Assembly: GCA_019828545.1 (NCBI GenBank)
Contig: JACVRA010000367.1
Coordinates: forward strand, 83,649-147,648
Reading direction: 5' to 3'
Source: Paracamarosporium sp. OC-R06-R3
Lineage: Eukaryota > Ascomycota > Dothideomycetes > Pleosporales > Didymosphaeriaceae
Length of the DNA: 64,000 nucleotides
Part shown: positions 43,179 through 52,972 of the stretch, one piece after another
Layout of the letters: every line of letters starts with the position of its first letter
Numbering within the stretch: position 1 is the stretch's first letter
Position numbers and translations under genes: made by a program
The notes under the pieces: generated by a model
The model's input: the letters and a program-made list of their open reading frames with translations, nothing else
Database searches by the model: none
Told to the model about the DNA's origin: nothing

Positions 43179-45569
43179 ATGCTTCTCAGCCACTCCAGCT
43201 GGCTATGCATGATATTGCCTACCCTAATAGTAGCCACGCCTCAGAAGACGGCTCCGGCACGACCCAAGCGTTCCTTACCCCCAAAGCTTATACAGCAAGT
43301 ACCCGCATGTGCACAGCCATGTCTGCGGACGTCGCTATCCGAAAAGTTTCCTTTTGCATGTACCACTCCAGTGGATCTCAATTGTCTTTGTTCTCGATAT
43401 AGTTTCAACGGTCAGACGCTGGGCGAAATGGCCGTTGGATGCATATATGCATCATGCTCCACGTATCACGGAGCGACTGCAGCATACAACATTTGTTTGG
43501 GAGAGAGGTATGCCGTCGCACCGACGTTGACAGCTCTTACTGTAGTGGCAAGAACATCATCGACGTCAGCGAGCATGACCTCTTCCCGTCCGGTCGCTAT
43601 CACTACCTCACATGCAAGGTCGACGACTTCATCAACACCTCAACCACGGACGTCTCATACAGAGACAGTCATTGCAGACTCTGTTTCGTTAATTCCATCA
43701 CCAACATCGATAACATCAACAACATCGACAACATCGACAACACCGCGAGAGACGACAACACCACTTGCTGCTGCAGACCCCCCGAAAACAATGACGACTG
43801 CCCAAATAGCTGGACTAGCGGTTGCAGTCGGAGCAGCCTTTGTCATCGCCATTGGACTTATGGGTCTTACGATATTTCTGAGGAGACGAAAAGAGAGGAA
43901 GAACGATGCCACAGTGAACGAGAAGGGAGGACTGTCACCAGGACCGAGCAACTATTCGTCGCGCTACTCGCTACCCTTCGCGCCAGAGCCCGCCACGCCA
44001 GATCCACCTGGTCGGTTCCTACTACCTCTTCCTCCTCCTCCAGTTCAAAGAAGGTCTGGTCAGGGCTCAAGATTTCAGTACAAATCAGATGCAGTGCCAA
44101 GGCCGTTAAATGTAAACACCATTCGCAGTGTCAACAATCCTTCAGAGCGAGCAGCTGCACCATCCTCTACCGACCTGAATTCGATACACCCGCTTCTACG
44201 CCCTAATCAGAAGACCCCAAATAATGCTTCTGATTCTTCCGTTCCACTTGAACAAATCGGCCTTGCAATTACTGTGGAGCCACCTCGGCCATTCACAAGC
44301 CAAAACGATCAAATTATTCCACCCCCAAGAGAAGAGGCAAAACCAGAACGCCCGGCAATTGCTCGCCGGAATGCCGACATCGCGCAACGGCCGGACAGTG
44401 TTATGACGCAGACTACTTTGTTCGAGGAGGATGATGTTCGCAGGGAGTCTAAATTACTACCTGCACTACCTCCGGTCCCCATTCCACCGATACGTACCTT
44501 CCGACCTTCGCGGCCCTCGTCAGGTATTAGTCCCATCCAAGCTGCAATGGAGAACACAACAATTAGGCATGTACCTCAACCACCCGAACTGTTCCTGGAT
44601 ATTCCGGTTCGGTATTCCAGATCGCAACTTTCGAAGGTTGACGGATCAGATACACTACCTCGTGGCAAACGAGTGTCAAGCGCAGCTCCCAAAAACCAAC
44701 AGGCCCCTCGTACTCGGACATCAGAACACAATCCCAGGTCTGCTGACTCGGAACTCAGTCATGGCGGCGACATTCCGGACTATTACTTCACAGCTTACGA
44801 GGAGCCTAAAGCGATACATTCCGTATCGTCCAGCAACCAGAGCAAGCGCCTTCGATCGAAAGAGCCACGGACCTACGGCAACGCCAGACCAAAGCGATCT
44901 TCCAGCAACGTGTCACGTGCAACCTCAAGAGCATCGACAAACATCCGCGACTCCATTTCATCGCAAACATCATTTGAGACCGTTGATCGCGATGATCCTA
45001 CCCCGGAAGACGATGAGGACGACAAACGACTCCAAGAAGGCAGGCTCTCACCAGTAGCGGAGTCTCCCATCCACAAACTACGTTACCCCAAAGTACCTCG
45101 CACCTCCAACCAGCTTGTCCCACGCAGCCCTAAAAGTCCGCAAAGCCAAGCCAGTCAAAACAGCCCTCGTTGGCAATCACAGCCGTCTTCTCTACTTGTC
45201 AAGCGTAAAGGCGAGCAGGGCGCCCTGAGACTTGGTAGTCCGTTCAGAACGGGTTCACCTGATTTGCGGACAACGAGCCAGATACGTATGTACCGACAAC
45301 ACCTTCGTAGCAGCAGCGTAGATACCTTCAGCCCCACCCGGAATAGCGAGCGCTCCACACGTACCCAGAGTAGCCTCTGGCCAAAGAGCCCGGCTATGAT
45401 CGAGGCAGACGTCGTGAGACCACTTACGATCCGCAAGACACAGCTGCTACAGACCCCGAACGAGGACATGCAGGCGTTGAAGAGTCCGGTCTGGGTGCCG
45501 AGACTGACGCCCACAAGGCAGGGAGATGATCTGTTCATTAACGTTACCTACTCGAAACCAGGCCAGTGA
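43179..45569 (+). CDS. CFEM-domain single-pass membrane protein with long cytoplasmic tail
   Basis: Likely cell-surface protein, 796 residues, no intron needed. Start chosen at 43179, the first ATG of the frame, because it begins a signal peptide (about residues 1-20, MLLSHSSWLCMILPTLIVA). Residues 38-110 hold eight cysteines (44, 48, 61, 69, 71, 88, 93, 106) with CFEM spacing: VPACAQPC, FAC, NCLC, GCIYASC, NIC. A Ser/Thr-rich stalk (111-205), likely O-glycosylated, contains STTSTTSTT repeats. The membrane helix is about 210-234 (IAGLAVAVGAAFVIAIGLMG), followed by the stop-transfer RRRKERK. The remaining 555 residues are disordered, Pro/Ser/Arg-rich and presumably cytoplasmic. CFEM proteins bind haem or act as surface receptors (for example Pth11-type); this one lacks seven helices, so a sensor or wall-linked role is only inferred. 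Confidence 0.82.
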   Translation: MLLSHSSWLCMILPTLIVATPQKTAPARPKRSLPPKLIQQVPACAQPCLRTSLSEKFPFACTTPVDLNCLCSRYSFNGQTLGEMAVGCIYASCSTYHGATAAYNICLGERYAVAPTLTALTVVARTSSTSASMTSSRPVAITTSHARSTTSSTPQPRTSHTETVIADSVSLIPSPTSITSTTSTTSTTPRETTTPLAAADPPKTMTTAQIAGLAVAVGAAFVIAIGLMGLTIFLRRRKERKNDATVNEKGGLSPGPSNYSSRYSLPFAPEPATPDPPGRFLLPLPPPPVQRRSGQGSRFQYKSDAVPRPLNVNTIRSVNNPSERAAAPSSTDLNSIHPLLRPNQKTPNNASDSSVPLEQIGLAITVEPPRPFTSQNDQIIPPPREEAKPERPAIARRNADIAQRPDSVMTQTTLFEEDDVRRESKLLPALPPVPIPPIRTFRPSRPSSGISPIQAAMENTTIRHVPQPPELFLDIPVRYSRSQLSKVDGSDTLPRGKRVSSAAPKNQQAPRTRTSEHNPRSADSELSHGGDIPDYYFTAYEEPKAIHSVSSSNQSKRLRSKEPRTYGNARPKRSSSNVSRATSRASTNIRDSISSQTSFETVDRDDPTPEDDEDDKRLQEGRLSPVAESPIHKLRYPKVPRTSNQLVPRSPKSPQSQASQNSPRWQSQPSSLLVKRKGEQGALRLGSPFRTGSPDLRTTSQIRMYRQHLRSSSVDTFSPTRNSERSTRTQSSLWPKSPAMIEADVVRPLTIRKTQLLQTPNEDMQALKSPVWVPRLTPTRQGDDLFINVTYSKPGQ

Positions 45570-46902
45570 GGGCCCCTTTCGTTGGCCTTTTTACTCTCTT
45601 CACCTTTCTCTTCCCTTTCTTATACATTCTTTACCAAATTTGTAATACCGACGCGGTCCTGAAGCTGCCTCGTTTCTGTCTGAACGACTATTGGTTCCAA
45701 CATCAGTACTTGCTGTCGCAGCTTGACAGCCACTTCCCTATCATACTGTGTCTTGTACGATACCCACACGCACTCATTGAAGTTTCTTTTCGGCATCAGC
45801 GTGGCGTTCAGGCTGGAGGGTTTTGGAGATTTGTACTATAATAGAAGTGCCATAAGTATATACGAACGATGCTGCATCACTGAATCGAGGAGTTCTTTTT
45901 TTCCGTGTCATGAGGTACCGCGTATCACCTCCGCCAGTCAGCCGGAATATTTGCACTTCAAAGCTACGGAGGCCGAGAGGTCGACCCGTGGTTTACTCTG
46001 CTTCTTGGATGGCTGGAACACGTGGTGTAATTAACCGCCGGTGCTTTGCAGGACGCAGGGTTGCGGCGGTTGATAAGTTATTCCAAGCTCGAGAGCCGCG
46101 TGCATATTTTTTTTTCCCGCTCCGAGTCCGCAGTGGTTACGCCCAGGGCATGGATTTGTCAAGAAAACACGACACTGTTTGGAAAACACAAATCCCCGGC
46201 CATGCCCGTTTATGGAATGCCTATTCGGGGGAATGGTTTGTATGCACGTGGTGGGATCCTCGATGCGAGGCACGTCCAAAGCGAGCCACCAGCTGTTGGC
46301 TAGACAGGTAGCGGGACTTTACTACGAAGGAGCTCGTTTTGATTGATTATCCAGCCTGAGTGGCCTCAGCGCCGTGACTGAATAGTCAATAAAAACGAAA
46401 TGGGCATGAAAGATGTGAGAGGCCGGCGAGCGCGGGTGGCCAGGCTCCGCATAGCCAAACAATGTTAGATATCGGACGGAGAATGTACCGAAACAGACGG
46501 TCGTCGGGTCGGCCTTTGATGGGAGCTGGTGGATGATGTAAACGACGAGCTCTGGCCGCGTCTATTCCTCAGCAGCGAAGGAACGAAGCAGCAGAGCAAG
46601 TGCGTGTCCGTGGGCCAGCAACGACGGCCTCGAGGATTAGAGAGGGCTCGGTCAGCTATTATACAGCTTATTCAGTGCGGTTTGCAAGACGCCGCAGGCC
46701 AGTCGCAGCGAGGGGTGCTCATCGGGCTTTGACGCGCCGCCGGCGTGGGCTTGGTGGGGCTGCCATTTGCTGCTCACTGTGACAATGATTAATCTGCACT
46801 AACCAACAGACCCCCATCCTCGCCTCCATCGCCTTCAAATCTCGTCCCGCCCCAACACTCCCTCTTCCCTCCCTCTTCCTCCTCCCACAACTGCCCATCA
46901 CG
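45570..46902. other. 1.3-kb intergenic region
   Basis: 3' side of the CFEM gene and C-rich leader of transketolase (46805-46900). Nothing else recognised. Confidence 0.45.
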
Positions 46903-49538
46903 ATGCCGTACGAAAAGGTCGACGAGCTCGCCATCAACACCATCCGAACCCTCGCGGTATGTTGTTGTCCCGCTACCCCGCCATGACAGCAAGCCTGCCC
47001 CGCCGTCGTCGTTTTTTCTCCCAACAACGCTTCTGCGGCTGCTTTCTCTGTGCAATCGGCGCCCGGTGCAGTTCCAATTGCTGACGAGACTCAAACGTCT
47101 AGGTCGATGCCACGCTCGCCGCCAACTCTGGCCACCCAGGTGCGCCGATGGGAATGGCACCTGTTGCACACGTACTGTTCAACAAGTTCATGACCTTTAA
47201 CCCTAAAAACCCCGACTGGGTGAACCGCGATCGTTTCGTTCTCTCGTACGTTTCCCCCGTTTTCTAAAGCCTCGCGGTACTCAAGCAGCTTGGCGTACTG
47301 CTCGGCGCATTACACCGGAGAAAGGCGTATCAAACACTTGTCTCCGCGGGGCCATGCCTATCCGCAGGACTTGCTTTTCTCAGTTTCACTACATCTGGCG
47401 TTATGCTGGCGTTGGGACGAGCAATTCAGCATATCCGCGGTGCTCCGCTGTTTTGCAAGATCTGCTTGATTTTTTGCGGGGAATGATGCAATAATTTGAC
47501 TGACACCAAGCACAGCAACGGCCACGGATGCATGCTCCAGTATGCTCTACTCCACCTTTTCGGCTACAAGGTGACCATTGACGACTTGAAGAACTTCCGT
47601 GTAAGTTTTTTCCGGTGCCATCCACATGCACTCGCCACATGGATCCTGACCTGTGGTCATAGCAAGTCGACAGCATCACCCCCGGCCACCCCGAAGCTCA
47701 TGACACTCCCGGTATTGAAGTCACTACTGGCCCGCTCGGTCAGGGTTTCGCCAATGCCGTCGGTCTCGCTATTGCGCAGGCGCATACCGCGGCCGTCTTC
47801 AACAAGCCCGGTTTCGACCTCATCAACAACCACACATTCATGTTCTTCGGTGATGGCTGCGCTATGGAGGGTATTGCCAGCGAGGCTGCCTCCACCGCTG
47901 GTCACTTGCAGTTGGGCAACTTGATTGCTATTTACGATGACAACCACATCTCCATCGGTACGTTTTTCGGTACCTCGTGCTTGGTTGAGACGCTAATCTG
48001 AGCTTGCAGACGGTGACACTAAGTGCGCATTTACCGAGGACGTCCTAAAGCGATTCGAATCCTACGGATGGCACACTCAGCACGTCAAGGATGGCGACAG
48101 CGACCTTGAGGGCATCGAGGCCGCTATCGCCAAGGCCAAGGAGGTCAAGGACAAGCCTTCCGTCATCAAGCTCACCACCACCATTGGATTCGGTTCCAAG
48201 CTTCAGGGCACCGGTGGCGTCCACGGTAACCCATTGAAGGCCGACGACGCTAAGCAGGTCAAGGAGAAGTTCGGATTCGACCCTGAGAAGACCTTCCAGG
48301 TTCCCCAGGAGGTCTACGACCAGTACCACAAGCACGCTGCCGAGGGTGCAGCTGCTGAGCAAGAGTGGAACAAGCTCTTCGAGAAGTACGGCAAGGAGCA
48401 CAAGGACCTCCACGCTGACTTGGCTCGACGATTGACTCGCGACCTTCCTGAGGGCTGGGTTAGCAAGCTCCCGACATACAAGCCTTCGGATCCCGCCATT
48501 GCATCCCGAAAGCTGTCCGAGAGCGTCTTGGAGGCCATTCACGACGTTATCCCAGAACTCCTTTCCGGTTCCGCAGATTTGACCGGTTCCAACAACACCC
48601 GCTGGAAGAACGCTGTCGACTTCCAGCCCCCCAACCTTGGTATTGGCGAGTGGTCTGGCCGGTACCTCAGGTATGGTGTCCGTGAGCACGCCATGGCCGC
48701 CATTATGAACGGTCTCTCTGCCTACGGTACCATCATTCCTGCCGGTGGTACTTTCCTCAACTTCGTTTCATACGCTGCCGGTGCCGTCCGTCTATCCTCC
48801 CTTTCCCACCAGCGTGTGATCTATGTCGCTACCCACGACTCTATTGGTCTTGGCGAGGATGGTCCTACTCACCAGCCTATTGAGACTCTTGCCCACTTCC
48901 GTGCTCTGCCCAACATGATGGTGTGGCGCCCCGCTGACGGTAACGAGACCTCGGCAGCCTACTACATGGCTCTTACTTCCAAGGAGACCCCCTCCATCCT
49001 TGCTCTTACCCGTCAAAACCTGCCTCAACTCGAGGGCTCAACGATCGAGAATGCCATCAAGGGTGGTTACGTCGCTCTTGAGAACGAGAAGGCTGACGTC
49101 ACTCTCGTTTCTACTGGTTCAGAAGTTTCGCTCTGCTTGGAGGCTGTCAAGACCCTCAAGGAGCAGGGTCTCACCGCACGTGTCGTCTCATTGCCTTGCG
49201 TCGAGGTTTTCGACGCCCAATCCAAGGACTACCGTCTCTCTGTCATCCCCGATGGTATCCCCACTTTGAGCGTGGAGGTTATGTCGACCCTCGGCTGGGA
49301 GAAGTACTCCCACGAGCAGTTCGGTCTTAACAGATTTGGTGCTTCTGGCCCTTACAAGGAGGTCTACAAGGTATGTCATCCTCATTCCTATGCCGAAAAC
49401 ATGAAGCTGACATTACAACAGAAATTCGAGTTCACTCCTGAGGGCATTGCTAAGCGTGCTAAGCTCACTGTCGACTTCTACAAGGACGTCAAGCCCCTCC
49501 GCTCGCCTCTCAACCGTGCCTTCACCCAGCTTATCTAA
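46903..49538 (+). CDS. TKL1: Transketolase
   Basis: Thiamine-diphosphate enzyme of the non-oxidative pentose phosphate pathway, cytosolic; transfers two-carbon units between sugar phosphates. Six exons, 46903-46956, 47103-47245, 47516-47600, 47663-47957, 48010-49370 and 49422-49538, give 684 residues. It starts [18 protein letters not shown] and splices into [20 protein letters not shown]. The ThDP motif runs from FGDGCAMEG to YDDNHISID, the latter completed across intron 4. The central domain has [19 protein letters not shown] and the substrate loop [18 protein letters not shown]. Introns crowd the 5' end, as in many highly expressed fungal genes. Intron 2 is 270 nt, far above the local norm; intron 5 (49371-49421) is in frame without a stop. 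Confidence 0.97.
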
Positions 49539-50205
49539 GCTTAGGGGTTATTAAGAGGACGTAGAGGTAGGGTGGTAATTGTTACGATTTGCGATGATTG
49601 AATGGTAAACGGGAAGAGCGCGTTTCGCTAGCTACAGGTAGCTGCACTAAGTGCAGCAGGGAAAAAGGAAATAGGTGTATAGAACTCGATATCTTTGCTT
49701 GATTCAATATCAACTTGTCAGACAAACGCAAAGTTTATTGATGTGCTTGGCATTTGACTAGAGAACGTCCATCTTAAGTGCCTATCGGCAGACTGTATCT
49801 AGGGCGATGTACTTACGCGAATATTGGACCGTATATGACTTACGAAATTTAATGTGTTGTGATTGGCAGTTGTCGATAAAACGCTAATCATAGAGTCGAG
49901 AAAGGGGTTCGGGTGATGGTCATCTCCGAATTCCTACTGTTTTAGTTGCAGGGCGCCGGGCGTAAATAGGAATTCGAGTACGCGCTTGCGAGCTTACAAA
50001 GGAACAAGTTGGTGGATCAGTAATAAGAGTGAGGCAGGGAATCATCTTGTATAAAATATCAGGCTTTCTTCGGAAGAGGTACAGTTGGAGGTTCAAGTGG
50101 TTTTACTAGCTATCACGTTGCTTCTATCTCTGTTGTCATAACTGTCTTATCCTCGATACTCCAACGCGACTTTTCTAACGACTGTATCTACGTGTTACCT
50201 TCAAC
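49539..50205. other. Intergenic, transketolase to NmrA-like gene
   Basis: 667-bp tandem spacer with AT-rich parts. It includes a TATAAAA at 50050-50056 before the next gene. No other feature seen. Confidence 0.5.
50050..50056 (+). promoter_or_regulatory. Possible TATA box of the NmrA-like gene
   Basis: TATAAAA 150 bp upstream of the ATG at 50206. Position is somewhat far but possible with a 100-bp leader. Confidence 0.4.
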
Positions 50206-51183
50206 ATGGTCAAGATCCTCGCGATCTTCGGTGCTACTGGGCAGCAAGGGTCCTCTGTCATATCCTCCGTCCTCCAAGATTCCTCCCTCAGAAATCAATA
50301 CACTCTTCGAGCACTCACCCGCGATGCTAACTCTTCCGGAGCCAAACAACTCAAAGCCGAAGGTATCGAAGTAGCTACCGCCGATATCCTTGACCGCGCC
50401 TCCTTGGAACGCGCCCTGGAAGGCGTCCACACCGTCTTCGCTATGACACCGCCCTACTCATCACCCAGCGCACCCCAAGGTGCCGCCGCTCTAGACTTCG
50501 AATTTGAAAACGGGAAACGCATCGCCGACGTTGCGCTCACCGCCGGAGTAAAGTTTCTCATCTTCAGCACGCTCCCATCCGTCAGCCAGCTGTCACACGG
50601 CAAGTACACGGCCGTCGCGCCCTTCGACGGCAAAGCAAAAGCCGAGGCGTACATCCGCACTCTTTCGCCTAGAATGGAGAGCGCGTTTATCTGTCCCGGG
50701 GCGTTCATGGAGAACTTTGCGGCACAGAAGTGGATTGGACCGAGGAGGAGCGACGCAGATGACGCGTGGACGCTCTCGAGGCCGAATCCGCCGGATTTCA
50801 AAATCCCGCTTCTCGCTGCGGCGGACGATACAGGGAAGTTTGTCGCCGCGATGCTGCGTGATGCGGATAAGTTCAAGGGGAAGAGAGTCTGTGCTGCGGT
50901 GGGGAGGTATACTTGGGAGGAGGTTGCGGCTTGTCTAGGCAGGAGTGCGGGCGTGGAGATGAGGTTTAGGCAGTGCTCTTGGGAGGAGTGGAGGGGGATG
51001 GCGCCGTTTGAGGGGCTGAGGGCGTTTTTGGAGGAGGTGTATCGGTATGGGGAGGAGTTTGGGGGGTATTTTGGTGAGGGGGAGGGGGAGGATGGGCAGG
51101 TGGAGTGGGCGGTGGAGAGTGTTGGGAGGGCGAGGTTAACGTCGTTTGAGGCGTTTTTGGAGAAGTATCCTTTTGAGGTGTAG
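50206..51183 (+). CDS. NmrA-like NAD(P)-binding protein
   Basis: Intronless 325-residue atypical short-chain dehydrogenase of the NmrA/HSCARG/isoflavone-reductase group, which senses NAD(P) redox state or acts as a reductase. The Rossmann motif IFGATGQQGSSV is at residues 7-18, and VFAMTPPYSSP, GVKFLIFSTLPSVS and AFICPGAFMENFA follow the family order. Phe/Tyr and Lys in AVAPFDGKAKAEAYI replace the classic YxxxK, so catalysis is doubtful and a regulatory role likely. The C-terminal 50 residues are Glu/Gly-rich and the DNA there is markedly G-rich compared with the start of the gene. No pathway neighbours are evident. Confidence 0.85.
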   Translation: MVKILAIFGATGQQGSSVISSVLQDSSLRNQYTLRALTRDANSSGAKQLKAEGIEVATADILDRASLERALEGVHTVFAMTPPYSSPSAPQGAAALDFEFENGKRIADVALTAGVKFLIFSTLPSVSQLSHGKYTAVAPFDGKAKAEAYIRTLSPRMESAFICPGAFMENFAAQKWIGPRRSDADDAWTLSRPNPPDFKIPLLAAADDTGKFVAAMLRDADKFKGKRVCAAVGRYTWEEVAACLGRSAGVEMRFRQCSWEEWRGMAPFEGLRAFLEEVYRYGEEFGGYFGEGEGEDGQVEWAVESVGRARLTSFEAFLEKYPFEV

Positions 51184-52972
51184 ATTCGGGTATGGAAGGT
51201 ATATGGGTTGGGGGTTATAGGACATATACGAAATGGTGGCAGATAAGGCCAAAGCGCCTTTCACCACACAAAATACTATAAAAAGGTGAGATTTTCTCGG
51301 CCACAGAAACCGCGTATCTTGACATTACTCAATAGTTTCAACTTTGTAATAATTGCACATGGCTGTAGACTTCTATAGGAGCTTTTTAAACAGAAGAAAA
51401 CTTAGTATAAAGCCTCTAGGCTGCCTTCAGTACATTGTTATTGATGTTCAGAAAGGCCTACTTGGCTCTGTGGGCCGTGCTGTCTGCTACTTATTCGTGT
51501 GCGCCAGAGCCTGTATACTGAAGACTGCTCACCCCTTTTATTTGACGTAGTGATGTAACAATAGCCGCTGGAGAAATATGCCTCGGAGCAAACGGGGTTA
51601 GTAGTCGACAGCTGGTCAAATTGATCACAGTACCAACAACTTAAAACGTATCATTGAAATCAATACCACAGCGTTGCCGTGATTGTATTGTTGTTCCCAA
51701 TGACGGAAGGCCGGTAGTATGGCCAGCGATACACCCGCTATCCGCTCTGCTCCGCTCTAATAACCTTACTCGTACCACACGATATGACGTTACGCCACCG
51801 AGGCTTAGGATTAGGCGGCGATGGTTGGTGGACGTCATGGATTGGTAGACCCACATTGCGGATCTCGCATGCACACAAACAAATGTGGCGTTCCCACAGT
51901 GACATACAGCGAATCGCGGCACTTGTTTACAGCGCAATTTTTGGGGACATAATCATCTGGAAGGTAATAATTCTCTCGTGTATGGTGTATGGTATGATGA
52001 GTGTAAGACTTGCTCCAAGCCTGGAAGGCTGAAGAAGGATCAAACAGGTAAGATGCCATCACTATGAGACAAGGCTGAGCTTAGACGTGAATGCTGGTGT
52101 GCTGGGCAAGCGTAAGCCAATGGATGAGGAAGGTTTCCGTCACGGCATCGTGCATTAGAGAAGACAAACAAAGCCACGCGGCACGCATTGAGGATATGGG
52201 CGTTGGGGAAGTGCTGCTAGTTTGGGCTGCGACTTCTCGCTTCTGCAAACGATGTAGATTGATGAAATGCGGGATTTTCGACGTGTTATAGGCCGCGGCT
52301 CGGTCGATGGGGGTCGAAAGGAAGGGTGAGATTGCTGGAAAAGGAGGTGGTACTGCCAGGAGATGGATCTTGCATTGTCTGTGAATGGGGCCAGCCGTGG
52401 CTGGGGATCGTGCTGTGACCCTCGCTTTTGGCGCGGCGAATTAGATGAGCCGTTTCAGGAAAATCGAGGGCATCGCCGCAAGGCGGCAGAGCGAGCAGCT
52501 TGCTAAATATAAAATCGACGGCGCAAGGGGGCGCGAGGGCAGCGAGGATGGAGGGTGAATTGTGCCGGGATGGGGCATTGACGGGATGGTCGCAGGTTCC
52601 ATAAAAGCGACCCGTACCTTCCGGGGCGTGCTGCGTCATATTTGGGAGCGTTGCTGCACAGCACACCTGATGAGCTCCCGTGCAATCGATCGCTCAGCAT
52701 TAGATTCAGATCCGCCTCGTCCAGCCGCGCGCCTTGGGCCAGTTGCGGACTAAAAGGCACGCCTCGGCCCAGACCGCATTCCCCAACGCCATACCGTCCC
52801 ATCTGTCCTCTCGATTTGCAGGGAGTCGCTCCAGGAACCTCGATCTTCCTGCTGCATGTACCTTTGATCCGCACTTCCCGGATTCCAAGGAACCCGGCGC
52901 GAATCAAGCGTCCTTGGCCACACAGCCCCAGCCAGCAGGTCCCGTCTATGCAGCCCAGTTACGTCGACCAGC
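51184..52972. other. 1.8-kb intergenic region
   Basis: AT-rich just after the NmrA-like gene (about 51.2-51.6 kb), GC-rich toward the PSD2 leader. Short open frames only. The AT-rich piece could be a decayed repeat, but I cannot identify an element. Confidence 0.4.

Noticed and set aside
48045..48689. 214-codon Leu/Val-rich frame opposite transketolase
   Set aside because: Antisense of the conserved exon 5; composition is the complement of biased codons.
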